Positions 25,279 to 34,263 are shown, numbered from the stretch's first letter. The stretch is 64,000 nucleotides of DNA from DASXMT01 sp963803065 (GCA_963803065.1 CAWDKW010000008.1:62001-126000); one strand, 5' to 3'. A program made the numbers and translations. The notes: generated by a model from the letters alone, not told the origin.

Positions 25279-26526
25279 TCAGACGAAGATCGGCAGCTCC
25301 TTGTAGCCGCGGACCGTGCTGGTGTGGAGGGGCATGGCGTGCTCCTGGTCGACCGTCCAGCTCGGGAAGCGCTTGAGCGTCTCCTCGAGCGCGATCCTGC
25401 CTTCCATGCGGGCCAGTGCTGCCCCGAGGCAGAAATGAATGCCGTAGCCAAACGCCACGTGGAGCTTGAAGGTGCGGCGCACGTCGAAGCGGTCGGCATC
25501 CGGATAGACCCGGTCGTCGCGTCCGGCCGACCCGGTGAGCAACAGCACCTTCGAGTCGGCCGGGATGGTCTGCCCGTGAAGCGTGACCGCCTCGGTCAAC
25601 CACCGGCCCTGGACCGGCGACGGCGACTCGTAGCGGAGCAACTCCTCGACGGCATTGGGGATCAGCGACGGGTCGGAGGCCAGATCGGCCTGCTGATCGG
25701 GGTGCGCGGCCAACAGGAGTCCCGCCCAGCCGAGCAACCGGGCGACGGTCTCCGTACCGGCGCTGATGATGAGCAGGCCGAACCCCGCACTTTCTTGGGG
25801 TGTGAGGCGCCGGGCGACGCCATCCGCATCGACCAGCTCGGCTTCCACCAGGTCGGTGAGCATGTCGTCCCGAGGACGCCTGCGGCGCTCGGCCAGCTGC
25901 CCGTCGATGTACTCGATGAGCCAGAGACCGGCCGTGGCCGACACGTCATTGACCATGCCCACCCCGGGCTCGATATGGAAGATCTGGTCGATGTAGCCAC
26001 GGACCTCCTCCCGGTCGTCGGCCGGCACGCCCAGCAGCGCGGCGATGACGTTGGCCGGGACCTTGGCCCCGAAGTCCTGGACGTAGTCGAACCGATCCGT
26101 TCCTTGCTGGGCGTCGAGGAGGCGGGCGCACAGCATCCGGACCTCATCCTCGAGCTCGGCCACCCGGCGGGGCGTGAACGCCTTCGACACCAGTCGCCGG
26201 AGGACGGTGTGCTCGGGCGGGTCGAGATTGATCATCATCCCTTCGATCTGGGCCTCGTCGGTCATCATCTCCAACACGGTGCTGTGGGCCGAGCTGTAGA
26301 GCGCGGGGTCCCGATGGGCCCGCTCGACGTCCTCGAATCGGCTGAGGGCCCAGAAGCCGTACTTCTCGTTGTGGTAGGCGGGCGCCTCCTCGCGCAGGCG
26401 CCGCCATGCCGGGTGCGGGTCGTCCTTCAGCGACTCGTCCAGCGGGTCCCAGTAGGGTGCGTCGGGATTGTCTCCGGTCGGCCTCTCGCTGTTGCGCCCT
26501 GGGCCGGATGTCCTCGTGTCGGTCAT
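25279..26526 (-). CDS. cytochrome P450 (CYP)
   Basis: A 415-residue soluble bacterial P450. I-helix oxygen-binding motif AGTET (256-260), K-helix EELLR with E295 and R298, and heme-binding FGYGIHFCLG with the axial Cys366. Length is standard for bacterial type I P450s, which need a separate ferredoxin and reductase; none is encoded here. The ATG at 26526 overlaps the stop of the acyl-CoA synthetase gene (ATGA), so a hydroxylation step belongs to the same operon as two crotonases and a ligase. That suggests hydroxylation of an acyl chain or ring before or after CoA activation (inference). Confidence 0.93.
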   Translation of the reverse strand: MTDTRTSGPGRNSERPTGDNPDAPYWDPLDESLKDDPHPAWRRLREEAPAYHNEKYGFWALSRFEDVERAHRDPALYSSAHSTVLEMMTDEAQIEGMMINLDPPEHTVLRRLVSKAFTPRRVAELEDEVRMLCARLLDAQQGTDRFDYVQDFGAKVPANVIAALLGVPADDREEVRGYIDQIFHIEPGVGMVNDVSATAGLWLIEYIDGQLAERRRRPRDDMLTDLVEAELVDADGVARRLTPQESAGFGLLIISAGTETVARLLGWAGLLLAAHPDQQADLASDPSLIPNAVEELLRYESPSPVQGRWLTEAVTLHGQTIPADSKVLLLTGSAGRDDRVYPDADRFDVRRTFKLHVAFGYGIHFCLGAALARMEGRIALEETLKRFPSWTVDQEHAMPLHTSTVRGYKELPIFV

Positions 26527-28157
26527 CGCTGTCCTCCGCTCTCGTCGATACTAGAAGCTGTCGTGGCCCGGTCGTCAGCCCGGACGAGGTCCTCGGCGCG
26601 CCGGCGGAGCTCGGGCTTTTGGATCTTGCCGGTGGAGGTGATAGGGAGGGCGTCGACCACATGGACGTAGCGAGGGGCCTTGAAGTTGGCCATTCGCTCA
26701 CGGCACCAGGCGATGACCTCGTCGGGGTCCGGGCTGAGGCCTGGTCGGGCCACGACGAACGCGGCCCCGACCTCGCCCAGCCGGTCGTCGGGCGCCGCCA
26801 CCACGGCGACCTGGGTGATGTCGTCCCGACGCAACAGGATGGACTCGACCTCGGACGCCGAGACGTTGAACCCGCCCACGATGAGAATGTCCTTCTTCCG
26901 GTCGACGATGCGGAGGTAGCCGTCCTCACCCAGGTAGCCCACGTCTCCGGTATGGAGCCAGCCCCCGGCGTCCAAGGCGGCGGCCGTCGCCTCGGGAGCG
27001 TTGAAGTACTCGGTCATCACGTTGAACCCTTTGACCAGGACCTCGCCCAACCCGCCGACGGGCTGGTCCTTCCCGTCGTCGTCCACGATCCGGAGGGTCA
27101 GCCCGTCCAGAGGGTGTCCCACCGTGGTGGCGATGGTCTCGATCGTGTCGGACTGCTCGCAGATGGTGGCCGTCCCATGGGTCTCGGTCAGGCCGTAGGC
27201 GGTGATCACCGAGTCGAGCTGCAGATCCGACTTGACGCGGGCAATGAGCTCAACCGGGACGAAGGCCGCGCCGGTGACCGACAGCCGGAGGGAATCGAGG
27301 GCGAAGGAGTCGAATTCAGGATGGTTGAGTATCGACTGGAGGATCGACGGTGGTCCGGGCAGGACGGTGATCCGCTCCTCGGCGATGCGATCGACGACCG
27401 ATCGGACCTCGAACACGGCGTGGGGGATGAGGGTGACCCCGCGGATGAACCCGGCCAGAACGCCCGACTTCAGGCCGGAGGTGTGGAAGAAGGGGTAGAC
27501 CACGAGCATGCGGTCGGGGGCCGACACCCCAGTCCCCTTCGTCCACTGGCGATAGGTCTCCACGCTGGCACCGTGGCGGAGCACAGCTCCCTTGGGCAGA
27601 CCGGTCGTCCCTGAGGTGAAGATGATGTCGCTGGGGTCGTCGGGGCTGATGGCCGACTCCCGGGCCGCAGCATCCTCGGGACTGACCAGCTCGGCCCGCT
27701 CGAGGAAGGTGGCCCACGAGGTCGACCCTTCCGGGACCGGCCCGCTCAGGACCACTGTCTCCTCGACGCCCTCGAGGCCCTCGAGCCCGTCGAGGAGGTC
27801 GACGTAGTCGATCCCGAGGAAGTCGGTCACCGTGAAGAGCATCCGCACGTCCGCGGCATGGAGGAGACCGGCGGCCTCCTCGCCCTTGTACCGGGTGTTG
27901 ACGGGGACCAGGATGGCGCCGACTCCGTAGACGGCGAACGAGGTCAGGATCCAGTCGAGCCCGTTCGGGGCCCAGATGCTCACCCGGTCGCCGGGCAGGA
28001 TGCCGCTGGCCATGAGGGCTCGCTCGATGATCTCGACGGATTCGGCGATGTCGGCAAAGGTGGGCCGTGACGATCCGTCCACCACGGCCTCGACGGCCGG
28101 GTACCGCTCGGCGGCAGCACGGACGACGGAGGGGATCGTTGTCATGCTCACCGTCAT
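26523..28157 (-). CDS. acyl-CoA synthetase (AMP-forming)
   Basis: A 544-residue ANL ligase with FTSGTTGLPKGAV, AYGLTETHG, HTGDVGYLGEDGYLRIVDR, KKDILIVGGFNVSASEVE and the catalytic lysine in PITSTGKIQKPEL. I chose the ATG at 28157 because it overlaps the crotonase stop as ATGA; the upstream extension of the frame (to 28331) is only a shadow of the crotonase. Its own stop overlaps the P450 start. The minus-strand order is crotonase, crotonase, synthetase, P450. Confidence 0.92.
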   Translation of the reverse strand: MTVSMTTIPSVVRAAAERYPAVEAVVDGSSRPTFADIAESVEIIERALMASGILPGDRVSIWAPNGLDWILTSFAVYGVGAILVPVNTRYKGEEAAGLLHAADVRMLFTVTDFLGIDYVDLLDGLEGLEGVEETVVLSGPVPEGSTSWATFLERAELVSPEDAAARESAISPDDPSDIIFTSGTTGLPKGAVLRHGASVETYRQWTKGTGVSAPDRMLVVYPFFHTSGLKSGVLAGFIRGVTLIPHAVFEVRSVVDRIAEERITVLPGPPSILQSILNHPEFDSFALDSLRLSVTGAAFVPVELIARVKSDLQLDSVITAYGLTETHGTATICEQSDTIETIATTVGHPLDGLTLRIVDDDGKDQPVGGLGEVLVKGFNVMTEYFNAPEATAAALDAGGWLHTGDVGYLGEDGYLRIVDRKKDILIVGGFNVSASEVESILLRRDDITQVAVVAAPDDRLGEVGAAFVVARPGLSPDPDEVIAWCRERMANFKAPRYVHVVDALPITSTGKIQKPELRRRAEDLVRADDRATTASSIDESGGQR

Positions 28158-28993
28158 CGCTCGTCCCCCATCGGGCCCTGGCCGCCGCCGTCGGGCTCGT
28201 GCCACCGGGCCTCGCGCTTCTCGGCGAAGGCCAGCGGCCCCTCGGCCTGGTCGGGGTGGCCCCAGAGCGACACCAGCTCGGCCGCCCCTGCCTTGCAGGC
28301 GTCGGTGAGCCCGAGCTCCAGCGCTCCCCACAAGGCGCGCTTGGTGGCGGCCATGGCCGCCGGCGAGTTCTTGGCGATCGTTTCGGCCAACTCCTGGGCC
28401 GCGACCCGGAGCTGGTCGGGCGGGTCGACGATCTGGCTGATCATGCCCAGCTGGTAGGCCCGGGCGGCGTCGATCCGCTCGTACCGGCCGACCAGGGCCA
28501 TCCTCATGACCGCCTCGACGGGCATCTTGCGCACCAGCCCGATCGCTTCGATGGCGGTGACCTGGCCGATCGACACGTGGGGGTCGAAGAAGGAGGCGTC
28601 GGAGGCGGCGATCACGATGTCGGCGTCGGCGATCCAGTGCAGCCCCCCGCCGGCGCAGATGCCGTTCACCGCGGTGATGACCGGCTTGGCCACCTTCTGG
28701 TGCCAGGAGGTGAAGTGGAGGTCCATGTCCTCGAGGCCCTCCCGGTACCGCTGCATGCCGACCCCGTCGCCAGCGATCTCGGCCACGTCCACCCCGGTCT
28801 GGAACGCCCGGCCCTCACCGGTGTGCACGATCACCCGGACCTGTGGATCCTGGTCGAGCTCGATCCACGCCTGGGCGAACTCCTCGCGCATCAGCGCGTT
28901 CATGGCGTTGAGCTGCTTGGGCCGGTTGTTGATCAACCAGCCGACCCGACCGTGGCGTTCGACGGTCAGGCACTCAAAGGTCGAGTACGGCAT
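28154..28993 (-). CDS. crotonase-family protein, downstream copy of a tandem pair
   Basis: A 279-residue crotonase fold protein with oxyanion-hole segments FQTGVDVAE and NGICAGGGLHW. The catalytic glutamate position of enoyl-CoA hydratase (PExxLG) reads DPHVSIGQV, with histidine, and the second glutamate region is also changed, so classical hydration is doubtful; isomerase, hydrolase or another thioester chemistry is possible. The last 155 or so residues are almost identical to those of the 29043-29918 protein while the N-terminal half is clearly diverged. The stop overlaps the synthetase start (ATGA). Confidence 0.85.
   Translation of the reverse strand: MPYSTFECLTVERHGRVGWLINNRPKQLNAMNALMREEFAQAWIELDQDPQVRVIVHTGEGRAFQTGVDVAEIAGDGVGMQRYREGLEDMDLHFTSWHQKVAKPVITAVNGICAGGGLHWIADADIVIAASDASFFDPHVSIGQVTAIEAIGLVRKMPVEAVMRMALVGRYERIDAARAYQLGMISQIVDPPDQLRVAAQELAETIAKNSPAAMAATKRALWGALELGLTDACKAGAAELVSLWGHPDQAEGPLAFAEKREARWHEPDGGGQGPMGDER
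28159..28620. repeat. long direct repeat, copy 1 (3' half of crotonase gene)
   Basis: About 460 bp nearly identical to 29048-29509, at a constant offset of 889 bp. The two copies encode the C-terminal halves of adjacent crotonases; differences are a handful of scattered bases. Identity falls off at about 28620, in the middle of both genes. Confidence 0.85.
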
Positions 28994-29042
28994 GTGCGCT
29001 CCTCTATGTCGGCGCCGGGCCGACGATCCGATTCGTGCTGGG

Positions 29043-29918
29043 TCATGGCTCGTCCCCCATCGGGCCCTGGCCGCCGCCGTCGGGCTCGTGCCACCGGGCC
29101 TCGCGCTTCTCGGCGAAGGCCAGCGGCCCCTCGGCCTGGTCGGGGTGGCCCCAGAGCGACACCAGCTCGGCCGCCCCTGCCTTGCAGGCGTCGGTGAGCC
29201 CGAGCTCCAGCGCTCCCCACAGGGCGCGCTTGGTGGCGGCCATGGCCGCCGGCGAGTTCTTGGCGATCGTCTCTGCCAGCTCCTGGGCCGCGACCCGGAG
29301 CTGGCCGGGCGGGTCGACGATCTGGCTGATCATGCCCAGCTGGTACGCCCGCCCTGCGTCGATCCGCTCGTACCGGCCGACCAGGGCCATCCTCATGACC
29401 GCCTCGACGGGCATCTTGCGCACCAGCCCGATGGCCTCATAGGCGGTGACCTGGCCGATCGACACGTGGGGGTCGAAGAAGCAGGCGTCGGAGGCGGCGA
29501 TCACGACGTCGGCGTCGGCGACGAAGTGCAGCCCCCCGCCGGCGCACACCCCGTTGACCGCGGCGATGACGGGCTTGCTGACTCGGTTGTGCCAGGCGGT
29601 CAGGCGCAGCTCGGCCCGCTTAGTGCGGCGCGACTGCTCGCGCAGGGCGTCCGGGTTCGTGGCCAGCTCCACGACATCGAGCCCGGTCTGGAAGGTTCGG
29701 CCCTCTCCCGTGTTGACGATGACCCGCACGCCGGGATCGGCATCCAGGGTCCGCCACGCGGCTTCGAGCTCCTCGAGCATCGCCGAGTTCATGGCGTTCC
29801 CCGAGCTGGGCCGGTTGAAGATCAACCAACCGACCGGTCCGTGCCGCTCGACGAGGAGGGCGGCGCCTTCGTTGGTCACCGCTCTCGTGCCGTGGCTGCC
29901 TTCAGCGCCGGTGTTCAT
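29043..29918 (-). CDS. crotonase-family protein, upstream copy of a tandem pair
   Basis: A 291-residue crotonase with FQTGLDVVE and NGVCAGGGLHF oxyanion-hole segments and the same DPHVSIGQV stretch lacking the hydratase glutamate. Its C-terminal half is nearly the same as that of the next gene; the N-terminal half (MNTGAEGSHGTRAVTNEGAA...) is different and 12 residues longer. It is the first gene of the operon. A 263-bp gap upstream carries a TACATTAT element at about 30034-30045 that could be its promoter. Confidence 0.85.
   Translation of the reverse strand: MNTGAEGSHGTRAVTNEGAALLVERHGPVGWLIFNRPSSGNAMNSAMLEELEAAWRTLDADPGVRVIVNTGEGRTFQTGLDVVELATNPDALREQSRRTKRAELRLTAWHNRVSKPVIAAVNGVCAGGGLHFVADADVVIAASDACFFDPHVSIGQVTAYEAIGLVRKMPVEAVMRMALVGRYERIDAGRAYQLGMISQIVDPPGQLRVAAQELAETIAKNSPAAMAATKRALWGALELGLTDACKAGAAELVSLWGHPDQAEGPLAFAEKREARWHEPDGGGQGPMGDEP
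29048..29509. repeat. long direct repeat, copy 2 (3' half of crotonase gene)
   Basis: Partner of 28159-28620, offset 889 bp. Near-identity at synonymous sites over only half of each gene points to recent gene conversion or partial duplication rather than selection on protein sequence. Confidence 0.85.
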
Positions 29919-30031
29919 GGTTCCCTTCGATCTGCACGAGCCCGACCCTGGACGACGTGGGTTCGGAGCGATGACGGTACCCGGCCTTCTGGCCGCGGCG
30001 CCAGCCCTTCCCGGATGGCGTCACTGGGTCA

Positions 30032-30047
30032 CTGGATAATGTATGCA
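30032..30047 (-). promoter_or_regulatory. AT-rich promoter/operator-like site
   Basis: The minus strand reads GTGCATACATTATCCAG, with CATTAT as a possible -10, 115 bp before the crotonase start at 29918. CATA-N3-TATCCA recurs before the LLM oxidoreductase gene (32047). The remainder of 29919-30181 shows nothing I can name. Confidence 0.3.
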
Positions 30048-30181
30048 CTTTCTCGTGGCCAGAGTGAGACGGTATCGGCGGGTGGCCGGATCTCCCCACG
30101 CCCCCATGCCCCGAGCTGGCTGACCAGGTGCCTCCCCGCCTCCTCCGACCCGAGCGGCACTCCTCCGACCCGAGCCCCGCG

Positions 30182-30979
30182 CTAGTCGCCCTTTTGGATC
30201 CTGTCCTTCATACGCTCGAGCAATCCCTGGCGGTTGGCCTCCGCCGTCTGGGTGTGCCCGGCCAGGGCCTGGAGCTCGGTGCCGGCCCGGATGGCGGCGC
30301 GGGCACCCCACACGTCGAAGGCCCGGTGGATGCTGCGCTTGTTGATCTGGGCCAGGTCGCTCGGCACCCCGGCCACCCGACCGGCCACGGCGAGCACCGA
30401 TGCCTCGAGCTCCTCGGCCGGGAACGACCGGTTGGCGAAACCGATCGCGGCGGCCTCGATGCCGGAGATCGGATCCCCGGTCAGGATGAGCTCCATGGCC
30501 CGGCGCATCCCCAGCAGCACGGTGTGGTACTGCCAGTCGGGCGGGCTGATCACCCGCACCACCGGATAGCTGATCTCGGCGTCGTCGGCCACATAGACCA
30601 GGTCGCAGGCCGACGCCAGCTCGGTGGCGCCGGCGATGGCGTAGCCGTGGATCTGTGCGATCACCGGCTTGGCCAGGTCCCAGAGGCTGAACCAGGTCTC
30701 GTTGCACTGGCGGGCCCACTGCCCGTCACCCGGCGCCGAGTAGAACGGCGCCTCCTCCATCATCGGTCCGCCGGCAAGGTCGTAGCCGGCCGAGAAGCAG
30801 GATCCCGATCCCCGGATGACCGTGACCCGCACCCCGGGATCCTGATCGTGGGCCCGGAGGGCATCGAGCAGCTCGACCCGCATGGGCGTCGAGATGGCGT
30901 TCCGCTTCTCCGGCCGGTTGAGGGTGACCCTGGCGACGTGCTCGGCCGGCGAATCGACGACGATGGTCTCGAAGCTCAC
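30182..30979 (-). CDS. crotonase-family protein
   Basis: A 265-residue crotonase fold: FSAGYDLAGG and HGYAIAGATELASACD form the oxyanion hole. The hydratase glutamate region reads ISYPVVRVISPPDWQ, so neither catalytic glutamate is where a hydratase has it. The C-terminal helices end in RQGLLERMKDRIQ. The ATG at 30979 overlaps the stop of the LLM oxidoreductase gene by 4 bp, so the two are co-translated. Exact reaction unknown. Confidence 0.85.
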   Translation of the reverse strand: MSFETIVVDSPAEHVARVTLNRPEKRNAISTPMRVELLDALRAHDQDPGVRVTVIRGSGSCFSAGYDLAGGPMMEEAPFYSAPGDGQWARQCNETWFSLWDLAKPVIAQIHGYAIAGATELASACDLVYVADDAEISYPVVRVISPPDWQYHTVLLGMRRAMELILTGDPISGIEAAAIGFANRSFPAEELEASVLAVAGRVAGVPSDLAQINKRSIHRAFDVWGARAAIRAGTELQALAGHTQTAEANRQGLLERMKDRIQKGD

Positions 30980-32007
30980 GATCCGTCCCGCAGCGCGGCC
31001 AGCAGACGGAGCTCATCGATGCCGGGCGCATCGACGATGACACCGGTGGTGAGCGCCGGAGGTGTCCAGCTCTCCCAGCGCCGGCGTATGCGCTGTTCGT
31101 CGCCGATGAACGCGGTCTGCTCCAGGTATTCGTCCGGGACCGCGGCCACGGCCTCGTCCTTGCGTCCCGCCAGCCACAGCTCCTGGATGCGCTGCGCCTC
31201 CTCGGTGAAGCCCCTCCGGCCCATTGCCTCCCGATGGAAGTTGTGGGTGGCGCTGCCCATGCCCCCAACGTACATGGCGGTCAGGGGTCGCATCCGGTCC
31301 AGGGCCGCGCCCACGTCCTCGGTGAGCTGCACGGACACGCCGGTGAAGATCTCGAAACCAGCAGGCCGGCCTCCCCGTCTCTCCCATCCGGTCTCGAGCT
31401 GGTCAACATGGGCGGTGCCCGAACCGAGCCCCATCGGCAGCCATCCGTCGCCCACTTCGGCGCACAGCTCGGTGTTTCGAGGACCGCCCGAGGCCAGCCA
31501 TAGCGGGATCGGCGCCGAGGCATGCAGGATCGAGCGCAGGGCCTTGCCCTGCCCGATCGATCCCGGCCCCCGGTAGGGGAGGGAGATCTCCGGGCCGTCG
31601 TGGGTGACCGGGGCCCGGCGGTCGATCACCTTGCGCACGATGGCCAGGTAGTCCCGCAGCCGATCGGTCGGATGGCCCCAGGGCTGGCCGTACCATCCTT
31701 CGACGATCTGGGGCCCGGACACGCCGACCCCGATGATGACCCTGCCCCCTCCGGCCAACGCGTCGATGGTCATGGCGTGCATGGCCAGCGTGGCCGGTGG
31801 CCGGGCGGCCAGTTGGGCGATGGCCGTCCCCAACTTGATCCGGCGGGTGAGAGCGGCCAGATAGGCGAGAGGGGACAGGGCATCGGTGCCGTACGCCTCG
31901 GCGCTCCACACCGAGTGGTAGCCGAGGTCGTCCGCCGCTTGGACAAGGTCTACGGGGACGGTCAACTCGGCCGACCGGTACAGGTTCAATCGAAGGGCAA
32001 TGTGCAT
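30976..32007 (-). CDS. LLM-class flavin/F420-dependent oxidoreductase
   Basis: A 343-residue luciferase-like TIM-barrel protein: N-terminal AADDLGYHSVWSAE, ALTRRIKLGTAIAQL, GRVIIGVGVSGPQ and WLASGGPRN segments are typical of the F420-dependent LLM group common in actinobacteria. It would reduce or oxidise a substrate such as an enoyl or keto compound using F420 or FMN; the cofactor cannot be fixed from sequence alone. It overlaps the following crotonase by 4 bp. Divergent from the MaoC-type gene at 32183. Confidence 0.85.
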   Translation of the reverse strand: MHIALRLNLYRSAELTVPVDLVQAADDLGYHSVWSAEAYGTDALSPLAYLAALTRRIKLGTAIAQLAARPPATLAMHAMTIDALAGGGRVIIGVGVSGPQIVEGWYGQPWGHPTDRLRDYLAIVRKVIDRRAPVTHDGPEISLPYRGPGSIGQGKALRSILHASAPIPLWLASGGPRNTELCAEVGDGWLPMGLGSGTAHVDQLETGWERRGGRPAGFEIFTGVSVQLTEDVGAALDRMRPLTAMYVGGMGSATHNFHREAMGRRGFTEEAQRIQELWLAGRKDEAVAAVPDEYLEQTAFIGDEQRIRRRWESWTPPALTTGVIVDAPGIDELRLLAALRDGS

Positions 32008-32046
32008 GGGCGCCTACCCTAAGCCAGGCTCGCGGAGCCCGAGCTT

Positions 32047-32060
32047 GGATACAATATGAG
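32047..32060. promoter_or_regulatory. promoter element in the LLM/MaoC divergent region
   Basis: GGATACAATATGAG gives TACAAT (32050-32055) on the plus strand, and CATATTGTATCC on the minus strand, similar to the site at 30032. Placed between divergent operons, it may drive both. Confidence 0.4.
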
Positions 32061-32067
32061 ATCGGAC

Positions 32068-32190
32068 GTGGCGCGGGGAGATATGGTCGTAGCCGTGTTC
32101 GCGCACTGTCTGCCCCCTATCGAGCCCGTGCCACCCTTCCTGTCCCCCAGGTGGAAGTCCGAGGACCTCGTGGGGGTGGGCCGTGAGTGA
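32068..32190 (+). CDS. possible 40-codon leader ORF ahead of the MaoC-type gene
   Basis: A GTG at 32068, 12 bp after a TACAAT -10, opens a 40-codon frame (VARGDMVVAVFAHC...) that ends in TGA at 32188-32190 and overlaps the GTG start of the next gene at 32183. The arrangement suggests translational coupling. There is no recognisable domain, and it may be fortuitous. Confidence 0.3.
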   Translation: MARGDMVVAVFAHCLPPIEPVPPFLSPRWKSEDLVGVGRE

Positions 32191-33451
32191 AGCGGGCAGG
32201 ATCACCGACGAGGCGATCGAGCGGCTCCGGGAGCGTATCGGTATCCCCGAGCCCCACCCGGTGGCACCCCACTACACCAGGCCGGGGGTGGACGCCTTCC
32301 GCCATGTGGCCGAGAGCTACGGCGACGACAACGCCCTGTGGTGGGACGAGGACCATGCCGCCGGTTCGGTGTGGGAAGGGGTCATTGCCCCCCCGCCCCT
32401 GGTCGGGGGCGACTCCCTGATCGGCGTGGACGAAGTGACCGAGGTGGCCCCGGAAATGCGGGAGCTGATGCGGGGCGACCCACTCCGGGGTGTGCATGCC
32501 TTCTATTCGGCCAGCGCCCGCGAGTGGTGGGCCCCGCTCCGGCCTGGCCGCCGGGTGGCGAGGCGCAACGCGCTGGTCGGTGTGCTCGACAAGCCGAGCC
32601 AGTTCGCCGAACGCGCCGTGCACGAGTGGACGGGCCAGGTGTTCAGGGACGAGGACGGGGCGATCCTCTCCGGGCAGTACCGCTTGATGATCCGCACCGA
32701 ACGGACCAAGGCCCGGGAGAAGAAGCGAAACGACCAGCTCGAGCTCCGCCCCTACGCCGACGAGGAGATAGACGCCATCGAGGCCCAGTACGCCACAGAG
32801 GGGCCGAGGGGCTCGGCCACCCGCTGGTGGGAGGACGTGGCTGTGGGCGACTCGGTCGGTCCGATGGTGAAGGGTCCGCTGACGGTGACCGACATGATCT
32901 GCTGGCACGTCGGCATGGGCATGGGCCTGTACGGGGTCAAGCCCCTCCGGCTGGGGGCCCAGAACCGAAAGCGCATTCCCCGGTTCTTCCATCGAGACGA
33001 GCTCAACGTCCCCGATGTGATGCAGCGGGTCCACTGGGACCCCGAGTTCGCCCGCCGGGCCGGGAACCCGACCACCTTCGACTACGGGCGGATGCGGGAG
33101 ACGTGGCTGATCCACCTGTGTACCGACTGGATGGGCGACGACGCCTGGCTGTGGAAGCTCGACTGTGAGTTCAGGAAGTTCAACTTCGTGGGCGATACCC
33201 AGTGGCTGCGCGGGACGGTGACGAGGAAGTACCGGTCCGACGGGGGGAGGCCGGCGGTCGACCTCGACGTGTGGGCCGAGAACCAACGGGGCGAGATCAC
33301 CACTCCGGGCCATGCCACCGTCCTCCTCCCCAGCCGGGAGCACGGCCCGGTGGAGCTTCCCGGGCCGCCCGGTGGCTCCTCCGACCTGAGCGGAGCCCTC
33401 AGCGCCATCGCTTCCGACTTCGCCGACGGGACGGCCGCGCCGTTGCGATGA
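32183..33451 (+). CDS. MaoC-type double-hotdog dehydratase/hydratase
   Basis: A 422-residue protein with an N-terminal FAS1-like/MaoC-N dehydratase half (APHYTRPGVDAFRHVAESY; AFYSASAREWW) and a C-terminal MaoC-like half (RWWEDVAVGDSVGP; NPTTFDYGRMRETWLIHL; TGTVT-type strand). Together they would hydrate an enoyl-CoA. GTG at 32183 is used. It begins a tight plus-strand operon: MaoC, crotonase (ATGA overlap), acyl-CoA dehydrogenase (TGATG overlap) and crotonase, a full set for a beta-oxidation-like cycle except for thiolysis. Confidence 0.82.
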   Translation: MSEAGRITDEAIERLRERIGIPEPHPVAPHYTRPGVDAFRHVAESYGDDNALWWDEDHAAGSVWEGVIAPPPLVGGDSLIGVDEVTEVAPEMRELMRGDPLRGVHAFYSASAREWWAPLRPGRRVARRNALVGVLDKPSQFAERAVHEWTGQVFRDEDGAILSGQYRLMIRTERTKAREKKRNDQLELRPYADEEIDAIEAQYATEGPRGSATRWWEDVAVGDSVGPMVKGPLTVTDMICWHVGMGMGLYGVKPLRLGAQNRKRIPRFFHRDELNVPDVMQRVHWDPEFARRAGNPTTFDYGRMRETWLIHLCTDWMGDDAWLWKLDCEFRKFNFVGDTQWLRGTVTRKYRSDGGRPAVDLDVWAENQRGEITTPGHATVLLPSREHGPVELPGPPGGSSDLSGALSAIASDFADGTAAPLR

Positions 33452-34263
33452 CCGGCGAGCCCTACCATGCCGTGGACGGCTTGTCGGTCGACCTGCACGA
33501 TTCGGTGCTCGAGCTCCGGCTCGACCGGCCCACCGTGCGCAACGCCATCAGCGACTCCATGATGGCCGGGCTCATCGACTCGGTGGACGCCGCTGGCCGT
33601 GACGAGGCCGTGCGGGTCATCCTCCTCACCGGCGCCGGTGACCACTTCTGTGCCGGCGCCGACATCGTGGCCCGAAACACCGGTGACCGCCCCCGGCCAC
33701 GGGCGGGCTCCATCCAGCGCCGCCTGCCCGCCCAGGCCCACCGGCTCATCCCCCTGCTCTGCACGGTGCAGGTCCCGGTGGTGTGCGCCGTCCAGGGGTG
33801 GACGGCGGGCGTCGGCCTGCAGATCGCCGCCGCGGCCGACTTCACCGTGGCCGCCGTCGATGCCCGCCTGTGGGAGCCGTTCTCCTCCCGGGGGTTCACC
33901 CCCGACAGCGGGGCCACCTGGTTGCTCCCCCGGCTGGTCGGTGCCGCCCGGGCGGCCGAACTGCTCTTGCTCGGACGCGAGCTGAGCGGGACCGAGGCGG
34001 CGGAGTGGGGCCTGGTCCACCGGGCCGTGCCTCTCGCCGACCTGAAGCGGGAGACCGACGAGTTGTCGGCCACCTTGGCGGCCGGCCCGACCGTCGCCCT
34101 CGGGCTCACCAAGTGGCTGCTCCATGCCGGCGCCTCGCTCCCGTTGGAGGACCAGCTCCGCAACGAGGGTTTCGCCATGGAGCTCTCCTCGCGGAGCGAG
34201 GACTTCCGCGAGGGCCTCGGCGCCTTCAAGGATCATCGCCCTCCGGACTTCAAGGGACGGTGA
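33448..34263 (+). CDS. enoyl-CoA hydratase/isomerase family protein
   Basis: A 271-residue crotonase: FCAGADIVAR and GWTAGVGLQIAAAAD oxyanion segments. The catalytic glutamate position lies in RLWEPFSSRGFTPDSG; a glutamate is nearby (WEP) but the usual PExxLG spacing is not kept. The C-terminus SEDFREGLGAFKDHRPPDF is typical. The ATG at 33448 overlaps the MaoC stop (ATGA), and its stop overlaps the dehydrogenase start (TGATG). Confidence 0.87.
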   Translation: MTGEPYHAVDGLSVDLHDSVLELRLDRPTVRNAISDSMMAGLIDSVDAAGRDEAVRVILLTGAGDHFCAGADIVARNTGDRPRPRAGSIQRRLPAQAHRLIPLLCTVQVPVVCAVQGWTAGVGLQIAAAADFTVAAVDARLWEPFSSRGFTPDSGATWLLPRLVGAARAAELLLLGRELSGTEAAEWGLVHRAVPLADLKRETDELSATLAAGPTVALGLTKWLLHAGASLPLEDQLRNEGFAMELSSRSEDFREGLGAFKDHRPPDFKGR

